A stretch of DNA of 64,000 bases from Martelella sp. NC20 (GTDB taxonomy: Bacteria; Pseudomonadota; Alphaproteobacteria; Rhizobiales; Rhizobiaceae): positions 5,506,001 to 5,570,000 of the forward strand of contig NZ_CP054861.1 in the NCBI RefSeq assembly GCF_013459645.1, written 5' to 3'. Shown piece after piece: positions 48,142 to 57,190 of the stretch. Below the pieces are notes generated by a model, which was given only the letters and a program-made list of their open reading frames with translations, was not told the origin of the DNA and ran no database searches. A program made the position numbers and the translations under genes. Each line of letters begins with the position of its first letter. The first letter of the stretch is position 1.

Positions 48142-48674
48142 AATGCGAGATCGGTGTGAGCCGTGTGGAGCATGTTGAGATGGGAGGCGATCAGCGGTAC
48201 CAGAACGGTAGCAACCGTCTTCTGAACGCCTTGATGCGATGCGTTTTCCGCCTCGCGTTTCTGCACCGTGAGAAGCGATTTGTGATTATCGATCTGGTGC
48301 TGGATATAAGCCAGGTCGAAGGCGGGGCCCGGGTCCATCCGGTCGAGCGTATCGACCATTTGCGACAGCGTATCCGGGCGCGTGGGTCTCGAAGCGCCGG
48401 CATTCAGAAGCACGCCGGCAATCGCCTGGGCCTCCTCGGATTCCAGTTCGGCGAACTTGTAGACCACCGGGTGCACCGCCTTCCTGGCGGCCAGCTCGCT
48501 GATATCGCAGGAAAACAGATCGAGTTTCAGCGTCTGTTCGGCGTAATCCTCCGGCGGCTCATCCGCCAATGCCGAAACCGAGGCCGAAACCGAGGCCAGT
48601 GCGGTCATCGCCGCCGTCACGGCTCCGCCGATGAAAATATTGCGGCGGCATAACGCGATCGAAGTCATGTTCAT
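48138..48674 (-). CDS. DUF4142-type secreted protein
   Basis: This 178-residue protein has a signal region (IFIGGAVTAAMTALASVSASVSALA) and a four-helix ferritin-like body with FDLAYIQHQIDNHKSLLTVQKREAEN, as in DUF4142 proteins. It has only a moderate match to the family, and its function is unknown. Its stop codon TAG is provided by the terminal CTCTAG of the adjacent repeat, so the original C-terminus may have been altered by the insertion. Confidence 0.7.
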   Translation of the reverse strand: MNMTSIALCRRNIFIGGAVTAAMTALASVSASVSALADEPPEDYAEQTLKLDLFSCDISELAARKAVHPVVYKFAELESEEAQAIAGVLLNAGASRPTRPDTLSQMVDTLDRMDPGPAFDLAYIQHQIDNHKSLLTVQKREAENASHQGVQKTVATVLVPLIASHLNMLHTAHTDLAF

Positions 48675-48897
48675 TGCCTTTCATCATCGTCCATCAGCTT
48701 TCATGTGAGCCCCGCTCACAGTCATTGTCAGAGTGGGCTGCTAGTTGGCGATTTGAAGGCGGAATGCCTTTGTCATGGATCTCCGGATGCTCGCGGCCAC
48801 CTGTTCGCCTCTGCCGCACCATCGCCTTAAATAATTGAAAAATTTGGATTTAGGGAAAATTCCCAGCTGCGCCATCTGGAATTATCATAATCAATCC

Positions 48898-48910
48898 TTG
48901 TCAATTACAA
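48898..48910. promoter_or_regulatory. Candidate GntR operator upstream of the ABC operon
   Basis: TTGTCAATTACAA fits the GntR pattern GT-N5-AC with TTGT/ACAA half-sites and lies 48 bp before the substrate-binding protein start. A second dyad, ATTATCATAAT, is at 48881-48891. The GntR gene at the end of this operon is the likely binder. This is inference from pattern only. Confidence 0.4.
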
Positions 48911-48958
48911 ATTTTTCATAATTAATTAAGAAAACCACCAACAGAGGAGAACCGATCG

Positions 48959-50518
48959 ATGAAACGCCTTCTCGCAGCCGCGCTGGCTGCCGCGTCGCTC
49001 GCCTTCGGCGCGCCGGCGATCGCCCAAACGCCACCCAATGTTCTGATCGTCGGCCAGATCGCCGAACCGAAATCGCTCGACCCCGCCACCGACACCGCCG
49101 TCAACGACTTTCGCATCCTCGTCAACATGTATGACGGCCTGGTGCGCTACAAGGACGGCACGCTTGAGGTCGAGCCTGCGCTTGCGACAAGCTGGGACAT
49201 TTCGGAAGATGGCAAGACCTACACCTTCAAGCTGCGCGAGGGCGTGAAGTTCCACGACGGTTCGGATTTCAACGCCGAGGCGGTGAAGTTCAACTTCGAC
49301 CGCATGCTGAACGAGGACAACGAGTATTACGACACCGGCCCGTTCCCGCTCGCTTTCTTCTTCTCCTCGATCGACACGGTCGATGTCGTCGACGACATGA
49401 CCGTGAAGTTCACGCTGACCGAACCTTACGCGCCCTTCCTCTCCAACCTCGCCTATCCGACCGGCCTGATCGTGTCGCCGGCGGCGGTCAAGGAATACGG
49501 CAAGGATTTCGGCCGCCACCCCTCCGGCACCGGCGCGTTCAAGTTCGAGGAATGGGACCCGAACGCCAAGGTGGTGGTGTCGAAGAACGCGGACTACTGG
49601 GACGGCGCGCCGCCGCTTGAGGCCGTGGTGTTCCGTCCGGTCACCGACGCCAATACCCGCGTTGCCGAGATGCTTTCGGGCGGTCTCGACGTGATGGTCG
49701 AGGTGCCGCCGGATGCGCTCTCGCAGTTTTCCGGCAATGACAATTACAAGGTCTATGAGCAGGCCGGCCCGCATGTCTGGTTCCTGATCCTGAACATGAA
49801 GGACGGCGTCTTCGCCGACAAGAAGATCCGCCAGGCCGCCAACTACGCGATCAACAAGGAAGCCATCGTCAACGATATCCTGCAGGGCACGGCCGACGTC
49901 GCCGCCGGCCCGACGCCGCCGGCTTTCGCCTGGGCCTATGACGACAGCCTGTCGCCCTACCCCTACGACCCGGAAAAGGCCAGGGCGCTGCTTGAGGAAG
50001 CCGGCTATGACGGTTCGGAACTGACCTTCTACGTCACCGAGGGCGGTTCGGGCATGCTGGAGCCGCAGGCGATGGCGACCCAGATCCAGGCCGATCTCGA
50101 AGCTGTCGGCATTCCGGTCAAGATCGAGACCTATGAGTGGAACACCTTCCTCGGCAAGGTCAATCCCGGCCTCGAAGGCAAGGCAGACATGGCCGAGATG
50201 GCGTGGATGACCAACGACCCGGACACCCTGCCTTATCTGGCGCTGCGCAGCGAAGCCTTCCCCGACAAGGGCGGCTTCAACTCCGGCTATTACGCCAATC
50301 CGGAAGTCGACAAGCTGCTGGAAGAAGCCCGCACGTCCACCGATCAGGCAAAGCGCGCCGAACTCTACAAAAAGATGCAGGCGATCGTGCAGGACGACGC
50401 CCCGTGGGTGTTCGTCGCCAACTGGAAGCAGAACGCCGTCACCAAGGCGAGCGTGGAAAACTTCAAGCTCCAGCCGTCGTTCTTCCTGCTGCTGCAGAAG
50501 GTCGCCAAGCCGAACTGA
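48959..50518 (+). CDS. ABC transporter substrate-binding protein (peptide/nickel type)
   Basis: This is the periplasmic solute-binding protein of SBP family 5. The 519-residue protein has a signal peptide (AAALAAASLAFGAPAIAQ) and the family motifs EPKSLDPATDT, GVKFHDGSDFNAEAVKFNFDR, GTGAFKFEEWDPNAK and PYPYDPEKARALLEEAGY. GGAGA precedes the start. Substrates of this family are oligopeptides, glutathione, opines or similar; an amide-containing compound is suggested by the acetamidase in the operon. Confidence 0.95.
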   Translation: MKRLLAAALAAASLAFGAPAIAQTPPNVLIVGQIAEPKSLDPATDTAVNDFRILVNMYDGLVRYKDGTLEVEPALATSWDISEDGKTYTFKLREGVKFHDGSDFNAEAVKFNFDRMLNEDNEYYDTGPFPLAFFFSSIDTVDVVDDMTVKFTLTEPYAPFLSNLAYPTGLIVSPAAVKEYGKDFGRHPSGTGAFKFEEWDPNAKVVVSKNADYWDGAPPLEAVVFRPVTDANTRVAEMLSGGLDVMVEVPPDALSQFSGNDNYKVYEQAGPHVWFLILNMKDGVFADKKIRQAANYAINKEAIVNDILQGTADVAAGPTPPAFAWAYDDSLSPYPYDPEKARALLEEAGYDGSELTFYVTEGGSGMLEPQAMATQIQADLEAVGIPVKIETYEWNTFLGKVNPGLEGKADMAEMAWMTNDPDTLPYLALRSEAFPDKGGFNSGYYANPEVDKLLEEARTSTDQAKRAELYKKMQAIVQDDAPWVFVANWKQNAVTKASVENFKLQPSFFLLLQKVAKPN

Positions 50519-50548
50519 TCGGCTCTACGGGGCCGCATAGCCCCCATC

Positions 50549-50686
50549 AATCTCCCCCCTTGAGGGGGAGATGTCGCGAAAGCGACAGAGAGGGGTACAG
50601 GGCATAAGCCGCATACTCCGTGCTCTCGGAGAGGGTTCACCCCTCTCTGCCCCTGTCGGGGCATCTCTCCCTCAAGGGGAGAGATC
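50549..50686. repeat. Mosaic palindromic repeat, copy 5
   Basis: It is in the opposite orientation to copies 1-3: TCGCGAAAGCGA-type inner hairpin on the left and GCCCCTGTCGGGGC on the right. GGTTCACCCC is beside the GCCCC-type hairpin, as in copy 3. It lies inside the transporter operon, directly after the substrate-binding protein gene. Confidence 0.85.
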
Positions 50687-50740
50687 GAAGAGAAGACGAC
50701 AGGCGCTTTGCACAGCTTCCCATCCCACGGAGAACACGCC

Positions 50741-51685
50741 ATGGCACATTACATCCTGCGGCGGCTACTGGCTGTCATTCCGGTGCTTCTCGGCCTCACC
50801 GTGATCGTGTTCGCGATCATGGCGATGATCCCCGGCGATCCGGCGACGGCCATTCTGGGCTCCTATGCGACGCCTGAAAATGTCGACCGCATCAACCGCG
50901 CGCTCGGCCTCGACAAGCCGCTGGTGCAGCAATATTTCATCTGGCTCGGCAATATTCTCCATGGCGATTTCGGCCGGTCCTACACCCAGAACCGTCCGGT
51001 CCTCGACATCATCACCGAGCGCTTCGGCAATACGCTGATCCTGGCCGGCACATCGCTGGTGCTCTGTTCCATCCTCGGCCTTCTGGCCGGCATCGTCTCG
51101 GCGGTCCGCCAGTATGGCCTCACCGACAAGCTGGTGACGCTGTTCGTGCTGATCGGCATTTCGGTGCCCTCGTTCTGGCTCGGCCTGCTGTTGATTCTGG
51201 TCTTCGCGGTCAAGCTGCAATGGCTGCCGGCAAGCGGCATGTACGCGATCTATGGCGGCGGCGGGCCGCTCGATCTCCTGAGACACCTGATCCTGCCGGC
51301 GTTCACGCTCTCTGTGGTGGCGACCGGCGTGGTGGCGCGGCTGACCCGCACCGCGATGCTTGAAGTGCTGCGCCAGGACTATATCCGCACCGCCCGCGCC
51401 AAGGGGCTGAAGGAGCGCCGCGTGATCATGCGCCACGCCTTCAAGGCGGCGCTCGTCTCCGTCATTCCGGTGCTCGGCATCCAGGCCGGCTTCGTGCTCG
51501 GCGGCGCGGTCTATATCGAGACCGTGTTCCAGTGGCCGGGCATCGGCTCGATGCTGGTGACCGCGATCTCCACCCGCGACCTGCTGACCGTTCAGGGCGG
51601 GGTTCTGATCGTGGCGGCGGCCTATGTGCTGTTCAACCTCGCCGCCGACGTCGTCCAGACCATGCTTGATCCGAGGTTGCGCTGA
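50741..51685 (+). CDS. ABC transporter permease (DppB-like)
   Basis: This inner-membrane permease has 314 residues from the ATG at 50741; the upstream in-frame extension is not supported. It has the DppB-type N-terminus MAHYILRRLLAVIPVLLGLTVIVF, about six membrane helices and the cytoplasmic EAA-like loop RTARAKGLKERRVIMRHAFKAAL. It is followed directly by the fused permease-ATPase gene, sharing a single base with it. Confidence 0.95.
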   Translation: MAHYILRRLLAVIPVLLGLTVIVFAIMAMIPGDPATAILGSYATPENVDRINRALGLDKPLVQQYFIWLGNILHGDFGRSYTQNRPVLDIITERFGNTLILAGTSLVLCSILGLLAGIVSAVRQYGLTDKLVTLFVLIGISVPSFWLGLLLILVFAVKLQWLPASGMYAIYGGGGPLDLLRHLILPAFTLSVVATGVVARLTRTAMLEVLRQDYIRTARAKGLKERRVIMRHAFKAALVSVIPVLGIQAGFVLGGAVYIETVFQWPGIGSMLVTAISTRDLLTVQGGVLIVAAAYVLFNLAADVVQTMLDPRLR

Positions 51686-53619
51686 TGACCGACGCCGCGA
51701 TAGCCGCTCCCCCAAAGAAGAAGAAAAGCAGCCGCCCGACCGCGATCAAGCTGCTGCTCAACAACACGCTCGCCACCACCGGGCTGATCGTGCTGACGCT
51801 GATCGTGCTGGTGGCGCTGGCCGCCCCCATCCTGCCGTTGCAGCCGCCGAACGTGACCGATCCATCCGTGCGCCTGCTGCCGCCGCTTTCCGACGGCCAT
51901 CTTCTGGGCACCGACGCGCTCGGCCGCGATCTGCTGTCGCGGCTGATCTGGGGTACCCGCGTCAGCCTCGCCGTCGGCGTTTCGGCGACCCTGATCGCGG
52001 CGTTTTTCGGCTCGCTGATCGGCCTTGTCGCCGGCTATGCGGGCGGGCGCACCGACAATATCCTGATGCGCGGCATCGATATGGTCATGGCCTTTCCCTA
52101 TATCCTGCTGGCGCTCGCGATCGTCGCGGTGCTCGGCCCCGGCCTGTTGAATGCGCTCTATGCCATTGCCGTCGTCAACATCCCGTTCTTCGCCCGCAAC
52201 ATTCGCGGCATGACGCTCGGCCTGTCGCGGCGCGAATTCGTCGATGCGGCCCGGCTTTCCGGAAAGTCGCACTTCGCGATCCTGTTCGGCGAGGTGCTGC
52301 CAAACGTGCTGCCGGTGATCATCATCACCATGTCGACCACGATCGGCTGGATGATCCTGGAGACCGCCGGCCTTTCCTTCCTCGGCCTCGGCGCGCAGCC
52401 GCCGCAGGCCGATCTCGGCTCGATGCTGGGCGACGGCCGCAAGGTGCTGTTCACCGACGCCCATGTGTCGATGGTGCCGGGCCTGATGATCTTCGCCCTC
52501 GTGATGAGCATCAACCTGTTCGGCGACGGCATCCGCGACGTGCTCGACCCCCGGCTGAAATCCGGCGCGCTCGCCCGCCCCGGCGCCCGCACCGCCGTCA
52601 AACGCGATGCCGCGCCCGACCGGAAGCCGCGCGAAAACGCCGTCCTCGACGTGCAGCAGATGCGCACCGAATTCCATGTCGGCGGCAGCATCTACAGGGC
52701 CGTCGGCGGCGTCGACCTGCATCTCCGGCAAGGCGAATGTCTCGGCCTCGTCGGCGAGAGCGGATCGGGGAAATCCGTGACCGCCATGTCGCTGATGGGC
52801 CTCGTGCCGACGCCGCCCGGACAAATCGCGGGGGGCGCTGCATGGTTTGCCGGCGAGGACCTGTTTGCCGCAAGCGACGAGCGCATCCGCCAGTTGCGCG
52901 GCGGCGCGGTCTCCCACGTATTCCAGGACCCGCTGTCGACGCTGCATCCGCTGTTTACCGTCGGCGATCAGTTGATCGAGGCCATCCAGGCGCACCAGCC
53001 GCTGTCGAAATCGGAAGCCCGGAAAAAGGCCACCGACCTGCTGCAATCGGTGCGCATCCCCAATGCCGGCGAGCGGCTGAACGCCTTTCCGCACGAACTT
53101 TCCGGCGGCATGCGCCAGCGGATTTCGATCGCGATGGCGCTGGCCAATGACGCAAAGCTGATCATCGCCGACGAGCCCACCACCGCGCTCGATGTTACCG
53201 TGCAGGCGCAGATCCTCGAACTGATGAACGGGCTGCGCAAGGAGCGCGACACCGCGATCCTGTTCATCACCCATGATTTCGGCGTGGTCTCGGCGATCTG
53301 TGACCGGGTGGCGGTGATGTATGCCGGGCGCATCGTGGAGACCGGCACCACCGAGGAAATCCTCGCAAACCCCGCCCATCCCTATACCGCCAAGCTGATC
53401 GACTGCGTTCCGGTGCTGGGCCAACCCGAACGGCGGCTCGATGCGATCAAGGGCCGCCCGCCGGTCGTCAACGACCTGCCCGACGGCTGCGCCTTCGCCG
53501 ATCGCTGTCCCTATGTTCAGGACGACTGTCTGAAGGGCGACATCCCGATGCTCTCCTTCGGCGATGAGCGCGGCGCGCGCTGCATCCATCCGCTCAACCG
53601 GGAGACCGCCGATGCCTGA
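51685..53619 (+). CDS. Fused ABC permease-ATPase (DppC-DppD type)
   Basis: This 644-residue protein joins two normally separate subunits. Residues 1 to about 290 are a DppC-like permease (GTDALGRDLLSRLIWGTR; EAA loop VDAARLSGKSHFAILFGEVLPN). A basic linker at about 290-325 leads into a DppD-like ATPase with Walker A GESGSGKS at 357-364, signature LSGGMRQR near 472-479, Walker B LIIADEP near 492 and the C-terminal oligopeptide-type cysteines (CAFADRCPYVQDDC). The open frame is continuous. Such fusions are known in some Rhizobiales. Confidence 0.93.
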   Translation: MTDAAIAAPPKKKKSSRPTAIKLLLNNTLATTGLIVLTLIVLVALAAPILPLQPPNVTDPSVRLLPPLSDGHLLGTDALGRDLLSRLIWGTRVSLAVGVSATLIAAFFGSLIGLVAGYAGGRTDNILMRGIDMVMAFPYILLALAIVAVLGPGLLNALYAIAVVNIPFFARNIRGMTLGLSRREFVDAARLSGKSHFAILFGEVLPNVLPVIIITMSTTIGWMILETAGLSFLGLGAQPPQADLGSMLGDGRKVLFTDAHVSMVPGLMIFALVMSINLFGDGIRDVLDPRLKSGALARPGARTAVKRDAAPDRKPRENAVLDVQQMRTEFHVGGSIYRAVGGVDLHLRQGECLGLVGESGSGKSVTAMSLMGLVPTPPGQIAGGAAWFAGEDLFAASDERIRQLRGGAVSHVFQDPLSTLHPLFTVGDQLIEAIQAHQPLSKSEARKKATDLLQSVRIPNAGERLNAFPHELSGGMRQRISIAMALANDAKLIIADEPTTALDVTVQAQILELMNGLRKERDTAILFITHDFGVVSAICDRVAVMYAGRIVETGTTEEILANPAHPYTAKLIDCVPVLGQPERRLDAIKGRPPVVNDLPDGCAFADRCPYVQDDCLKGDIPMLSFGDERGARCIHPLNRETADA

Positions 53620-54607
53620 GGCCAACGAAACGCTGATCGCCATCGATCGGGCCGAGCGCATCTTCGGCGGCGGCAAGACGCTGTTCGGAAAGAAACTCCC
53701 CGCCGTCCATGCCGTTCAGGATGTCACCCTCGACGTGAAGAAGGGCGAGACGCTTGGCATTGTCGGCGAATCCGGCTGCGGCAAGTCGACGCTTGCCCGC
53801 CTGCTCTCCGGCCTCGACCTTCCGACCGGCGGCAGGATCACCTTCGAGGGCCGCGATCTCGCCCATGAAGCGCGGAAGCATCCGCGCGCGCTTGCCCGCC
53901 AGATACAATATGTGTTTCAGGACCCGGTCTCCTCGCTCAACCCGCGCAAGAAGATCCGCACCATTCTGGAAGCGCCGCTGATCCACCTTCTGAACATGAA
54001 CAAGGCGGCGCGCGGGAAGCGGCTGGAAGAGCTGATGGACGCCGTCAATCTCGCACCCGAATTCCTCGAGCGCTATCCGCATGAATTCTCCGGCGGGCAG
54101 GCGCAGCGCATCGGCATCGCCCGTGCGCTCGCCGCCGATCCCGAGGTGATCGTGCTCGATGAGCCGGTGTCGGCGCTCGACGTCTCGGTGCAGGCGCAGG
54201 TACTCAACATTCTCGACGACCTGAAGAGCCGGTTCGGGCTCACCTACCTGTTCATCAGCCATGACCTTTCGGTGGTGGAATCGATCTCGGACCGGGTGGC
54301 GGTGATGTATTTCGGACGGATCGTGGAACTGGGAACCCGTGACGCGGTGTTTGCCGAGCCGCTCCATCCCTACACCCACCTGCTACTTAACTCCGCGCCC
54401 GCGCCGGGCCGCAAGGCGGTTTCGGGCGGCGACAGCGAGGCGGAGCTTCCGGACCCCTACAACCCGCCGAAAGGCTGCGCCTTCTTCGCCCGATGTCCCA
54501 ACGGGACGGAGCATTGCACAACGCGTGTTCCCCCGATAGATGAGACGCAAGGGCGACCCGGTCACGAAGCCGCCTGCTTCCATCCGATGATGAAAAGGAC
54601 GGCATGA
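53612..54607 (+). CDS. ABC transporter ATPase (DppF-like)
   Basis: This is the second ATPase of the transporter, 331 residues from the ATG at 53612, which overlaps the fused gene by 8 bases. It has Walker A GESGCGKS near residue 50-57, signature FSGGQAQR near 160, Walker [19 protein letters not shown] and the C-terminal cysteine-containing oligopeptide-transporter tail ([14 protein letters not shown]). Its stop overlaps the GntR gene by 4 bases. Confidence 0.95.
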   Translation: MPEANETLIAIDRAERIFGGGKTLFGKKLPAVHAVQDVTLDVKKGETLGIVGESGCGKSTLARLLSGLDLPTGGRITFEGRDLAHEARKHPRALARQIQYVFQDPVSSLNPRKKIRTILEAPLIHLLNMNKAARGKRLEELMDAVNLAPEFLERYPHEFSGGQAQRIGIARALAADPEVIVLDEPVSALDVSVQAQVLNILDDLKSRFGLTYLFISHDLSVVESISDRVAVMYFGRIVELGTRDAVFAEPLHPYTHLLLNSAPAPGRKAVSGGDSEAELPDPYNPPKGCAFFARCPNGTEHCTTRVPPIDETQGRPGHEAACFHPMMKRTA

Positions 54608-55377
54608 CCAGACCCAGCCTTGAAAGCCGCCAGGCCTTTGCGCCGCCATTTGCGGAGAAGAAGCGCAAGCGGCCGGATATCATCGCCGACATGGTGCGCG
54701 AGCGGATGATCGAGGCCGGGCTTGAGCCCGGAGACCGGCTGCCTGCTGAATGGCTGGACCCGGAGCAGCTTTCGGCCTCGCGCGGCACCGTGCGCGAAGC
54801 GCTCAAGATCCTCGAATTCCAGGGCATGATCGCGAGCAAGACCGGGCCCGGCGGCGGGATTTTCGCGCGCGCGGTGGCGCCCGGCGAGGCGATCCAGACC
54901 GTCACCAACCTGTTCCTGCGCGCGCCGCCCTCGATTTCCGATATCTACGCGCTGCGCAAATCGCTGGAGCCGGAACTGGCGGCGGAGGCAGCGCTTCATC
55001 TGCCCGACGAGGCGATTGCGGGCCTGCAGGCCACGATCCGGCTCTACGAGGCGGAACCGAAATCCGCCGATGAGGAATATGTCCAGCGCCTTGCCGAACT
55101 CGACTTCCACGCCGAACTCTCGCGCCATGCGAAAAACCCGGTACTCGGCTTTGCCTGCGGCCTGCTGCTGAACCTTCTGCGCGACCTGCCGGAATGCCGC
55201 GCAATCTACCAGACGCCCAATCCGGGCCTGCGCGAGACCGGGGTTTTCTACCAGATCGAGCTGATCAAGGCGATCCGCGGCCGCAACCCGGACCGGGCCC
55301 GCAAGATCATGGCGGAACATATGGCCGAGGCCGAGGCTTATATGCTGGAGCGGGCGCGGTTGAACCGGGGCGGCTGA
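54604..55377 (+). CDS. GntR/FadR-family regulator with FCD domain
   Basis: This 257-residue protein has an N-terminal winged helix (about 25-95; DMVRERMIEAGLEPGDRLP, SASRGTVREALKILEFQGMI) and a C-terminal helical FCD ligand-binding domain (LRKSLEPELAAEAALHLPDEAI, LDFHAELSRHAKNPVLG). It overlaps the upstream ATPase gene by 4 bases, so it is co-transcribed and most likely controls this operon in response to the transported compound. Confidence 0.92.
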   Translation: MTRPSLESRQAFAPPFAEKKRKRPDIIADMVRERMIEAGLEPGDRLPAEWLDPEQLSASRGTVREALKILEFQGMIASKTGPGGGIFARAVAPGEAIQTVTNLFLRAPPSISDIYALRKSLEPELAAEAALHLPDEAIAGLQATIRLYEAEPKSADEEYVQRLAELDFHAELSRHAKNPVLGFACGLLLNLLRDLPECRAIYQTPNPGLRETGVFYQIELIKAIRGRNPDRARKIMAEHMAEAEAYMLERARLNRGG

Positions 55378-55420
55378 GGCGGGGCAGTTGCATAGCGCGC
55401 GGCTGACGTGCTCCAACTAT

Positions 55421-55560
55421 TCTCTCCCGCCTGCGGGAGAGATACCCCCGACAGGGGGAGTGAGGGTGAAACAACATTTCGTCCCGCAAGGGCGATCGTG
55501 AGGAGGGTCTCCCCCCTCACTCCCCCTTTCGGGGTATCTCTCCCCTCCGGGGCGAGAGGA
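55421..55560. repeat. Diverged mosaic palindromic repeat, copy 6
   Basis: It has the same architecture as the other copies, but different sequences: outer hairpins CTCTCCCGCCTGCGGGAGAG and CTCTCCCCTCCGGGGCGAGAG, inner hairpins CCCCCGACAGGGGG and CCCCCTTTCGGGG, and GAGGGTG/CCCCTC arms. It lies between the GntR gene and the acetamidase gene. Confidence 0.75.
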
Positions 55561-55619
55561 TTTGGGGGCTATGCGGCGCGGGGCGCTGCATCAGTCGGAA
55601 ACCGCGACGGGAGCACACC

Positions 55620-56552
55620 ATGATCCGCACCATCCATTCCCACGAAGGCCATCTCGGCTGGGACCGCGCGATCAAGCCAGTGCATTATGCAAAGTCCGGC
55701 GAGACCATCGCCTTTTCCTGCCGCGACGCCGGCAATGGCCATTATCATCACGACAGCAGCGCGGCCGACATCCTCACCGCCGATCCGGCGACCATCAATC
55801 CGCTGACCGGCCCGGTCTATGTCGAGGGTGCGAAACCCGGCGATGCGCTGAAGGTGACGATCCGCGAATTCTCGCCCTCAGGCTTCGGCTGGACCGCGAT
55901 CATACCGGGTTTCGGCCTGCTGTCGGATCAGTTCACCCAACCGAAACTCAAGCTCTGGGATTACGACACGGCGGCCCGAAAACCCGCCGTCTATAACGAT
56001 ATCGCCACGGTCCCGCTCCACCCGTTCATTGGCACCATCGGCGTGGCCATGGCCGAGCCCGGCAATCATTCGGTGATCCCGCCGCGCCGCGTCGGCGGCA
56101 ATTTGGATATCCGTGACATCGCCGCAGGGACCACGCTCTATCTGCCGGTGGAGGTCGAGGGCGCGCTGCTGTCGCTCGGCGACACCCACGCCGCCCAGGG
56201 CGATGGCGAGGTCTGCGGCACGGCGATCGAAAGCGCGATGGATGTCTCGGTCACGGTGGAAGTGATCAAGGGGGCAGCGCCGAAAACCCCGCATTTTTCC
56301 ACGCCCGGCCCGATCGCCCGCCATCTCGATGCCGCCGGCTACGAGGTCACCACCGGCATCGGCCCCGACCTGATGGCGGCTGCCCGCGATGCCGTTTCCG
56401 CGATGATCGACCACCTGTCGCGCACCCGCAAGCTTGCCCCCGAGGACGCCTACATGCTCTGCTCGGTCGCAGGCGACCTGAAGATCAGCGAGATCGTCGA
56501 TGCGCCGAACTGGGTGGTGTCGTTTTATTTTCCAAGGATCGTATTCGGCTGA
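55620..56552 (+). CDS. Acetamidase/formamidase family protein
   Basis: This 310-residue hydrolase of the FmdA/AmdA family would release ammonia from short-chain amides. It shows GHYHHDSSAADILTADPATINPLTGPVYVEGAKPGD, HPFIGTIGVAMAEPG, RRVGGNLDIRDIAAGTTLYLPV and LGDTHAAQGDGEVCGTAIE, all family hallmarks. The ATG at 55620 follows GGGAGCACACC. It closes the transporter operon, which suggests that the imported compound is, or yields, an amide. Confidence 0.93.
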   Translation: MIRTIHSHEGHLGWDRAIKPVHYAKSGETIAFSCRDAGNGHYHHDSSAADILTADPATINPLTGPVYVEGAKPGDALKVTIREFSPSGFGWTAIIPGFGLLSDQFTQPKLKLWDYDTAARKPAVYNDIATVPLHPFIGTIGVAMAEPGNHSVIPPRRVGGNLDIRDIAAGTTLYLPVEVEGALLSLGDTHAAQGDGEVCGTAIESAMDVSVTVEVIKGAAPKTPHFSTPGPIARHLDAAGYEVTTGIGPDLMAAARDAVSAMIDHLSRTRKLAPEDAYMLCSVAGDLKISEIVDAPNWVVSFYFPRIVFG

Positions 56553-56622
56553 TCGCCGGCAAGGATGCGCAGTTTCCACACGTCGGAGCGTCCTTTGTGC
56601 AGAGACACACGGCGCTCTGTCC

Positions 56623-57093
56623 TCAATAGTCTACGAACTCGAAACAGAGTTCTATTGCTCCGCCATTGTCGCCGAGACTTCTGTCGCTGTCATTGATCCG
56701 GAATGCGTAAAACGCATGAGGCGCCGAATAGAGTTCATCGGCTTCTTCGTCGAGTAACTGCACAAAACTGTCGAGACTCATGACCTCGTCGTTCATCTCG
56801 ACAAGCATGGCGCCGAACGGAAGCGAGGTTTCATACTTATACTGTTCATAAGGCTGAAGCGCCTGCGCCGCACTGCCGGAATGCCCGAAAGGGCCGACAG
56901 GATCGTAATTCACGGCATCGACGGACCAGGCTCCCCTCCACCCGGCATCGAAGAAAAATCCGCCTTCACTCTCCATCGTCTGCCAGCCCTTGCGGGCATC
57001 AACCGTCAAGCATTCGGTCGCGGCTTCCGCTGACGCGGCCCCGAGGAAGCCCATCAGGCAGGCCGCGACGACCGCCCCTCTCAATACCTTCAT
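56623..57093 (-). CDS. Uncharacterised secreted protein
   Basis: This 156-residue product (ATG at 57093, GGGGGTGC upstream; a GTG two codons earlier is possible) has a signal peptide (AVVAACLMGFLGAASAEA). The mature part has two cysteines, near its start and its end (TECLTV, ELCFEF), that may form a disulfide, and contains many aromatic and acidic residues. No family was recognised. It lies alone between the acetamidase and NAGGN genes. Confidence 0.65.
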   Translation of the reverse strand: MKVLRGAVVAACLMGFLGAASAEAATECLTVDARKGWQTMESEGGFFFDAGWRGAWSVDAVNYDPVGPFGHSGSAAQALQPYEQYKYETSLPFGAMLVEMNDEVMSLDSFVQLLDEEADELYSAPHAFYAFRINDSDRSLGDNGGAIELCFEFVDY

Positions 57094-57190
57094 CCGCACC
57101 CCCTAGCCCAACCGCTGGGCGTTCAAGAATAGCATCGAACCCGCGAACGGCAAGTCGGTGCGCGCTGTCCCTGAAGGCAACGAAGATGCC

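Noticed and set aside
51622..53676. 684-codon minus-strand open frame
   Set aside because: It is opposite the fused ABC transporter gene, which has all expected motifs.
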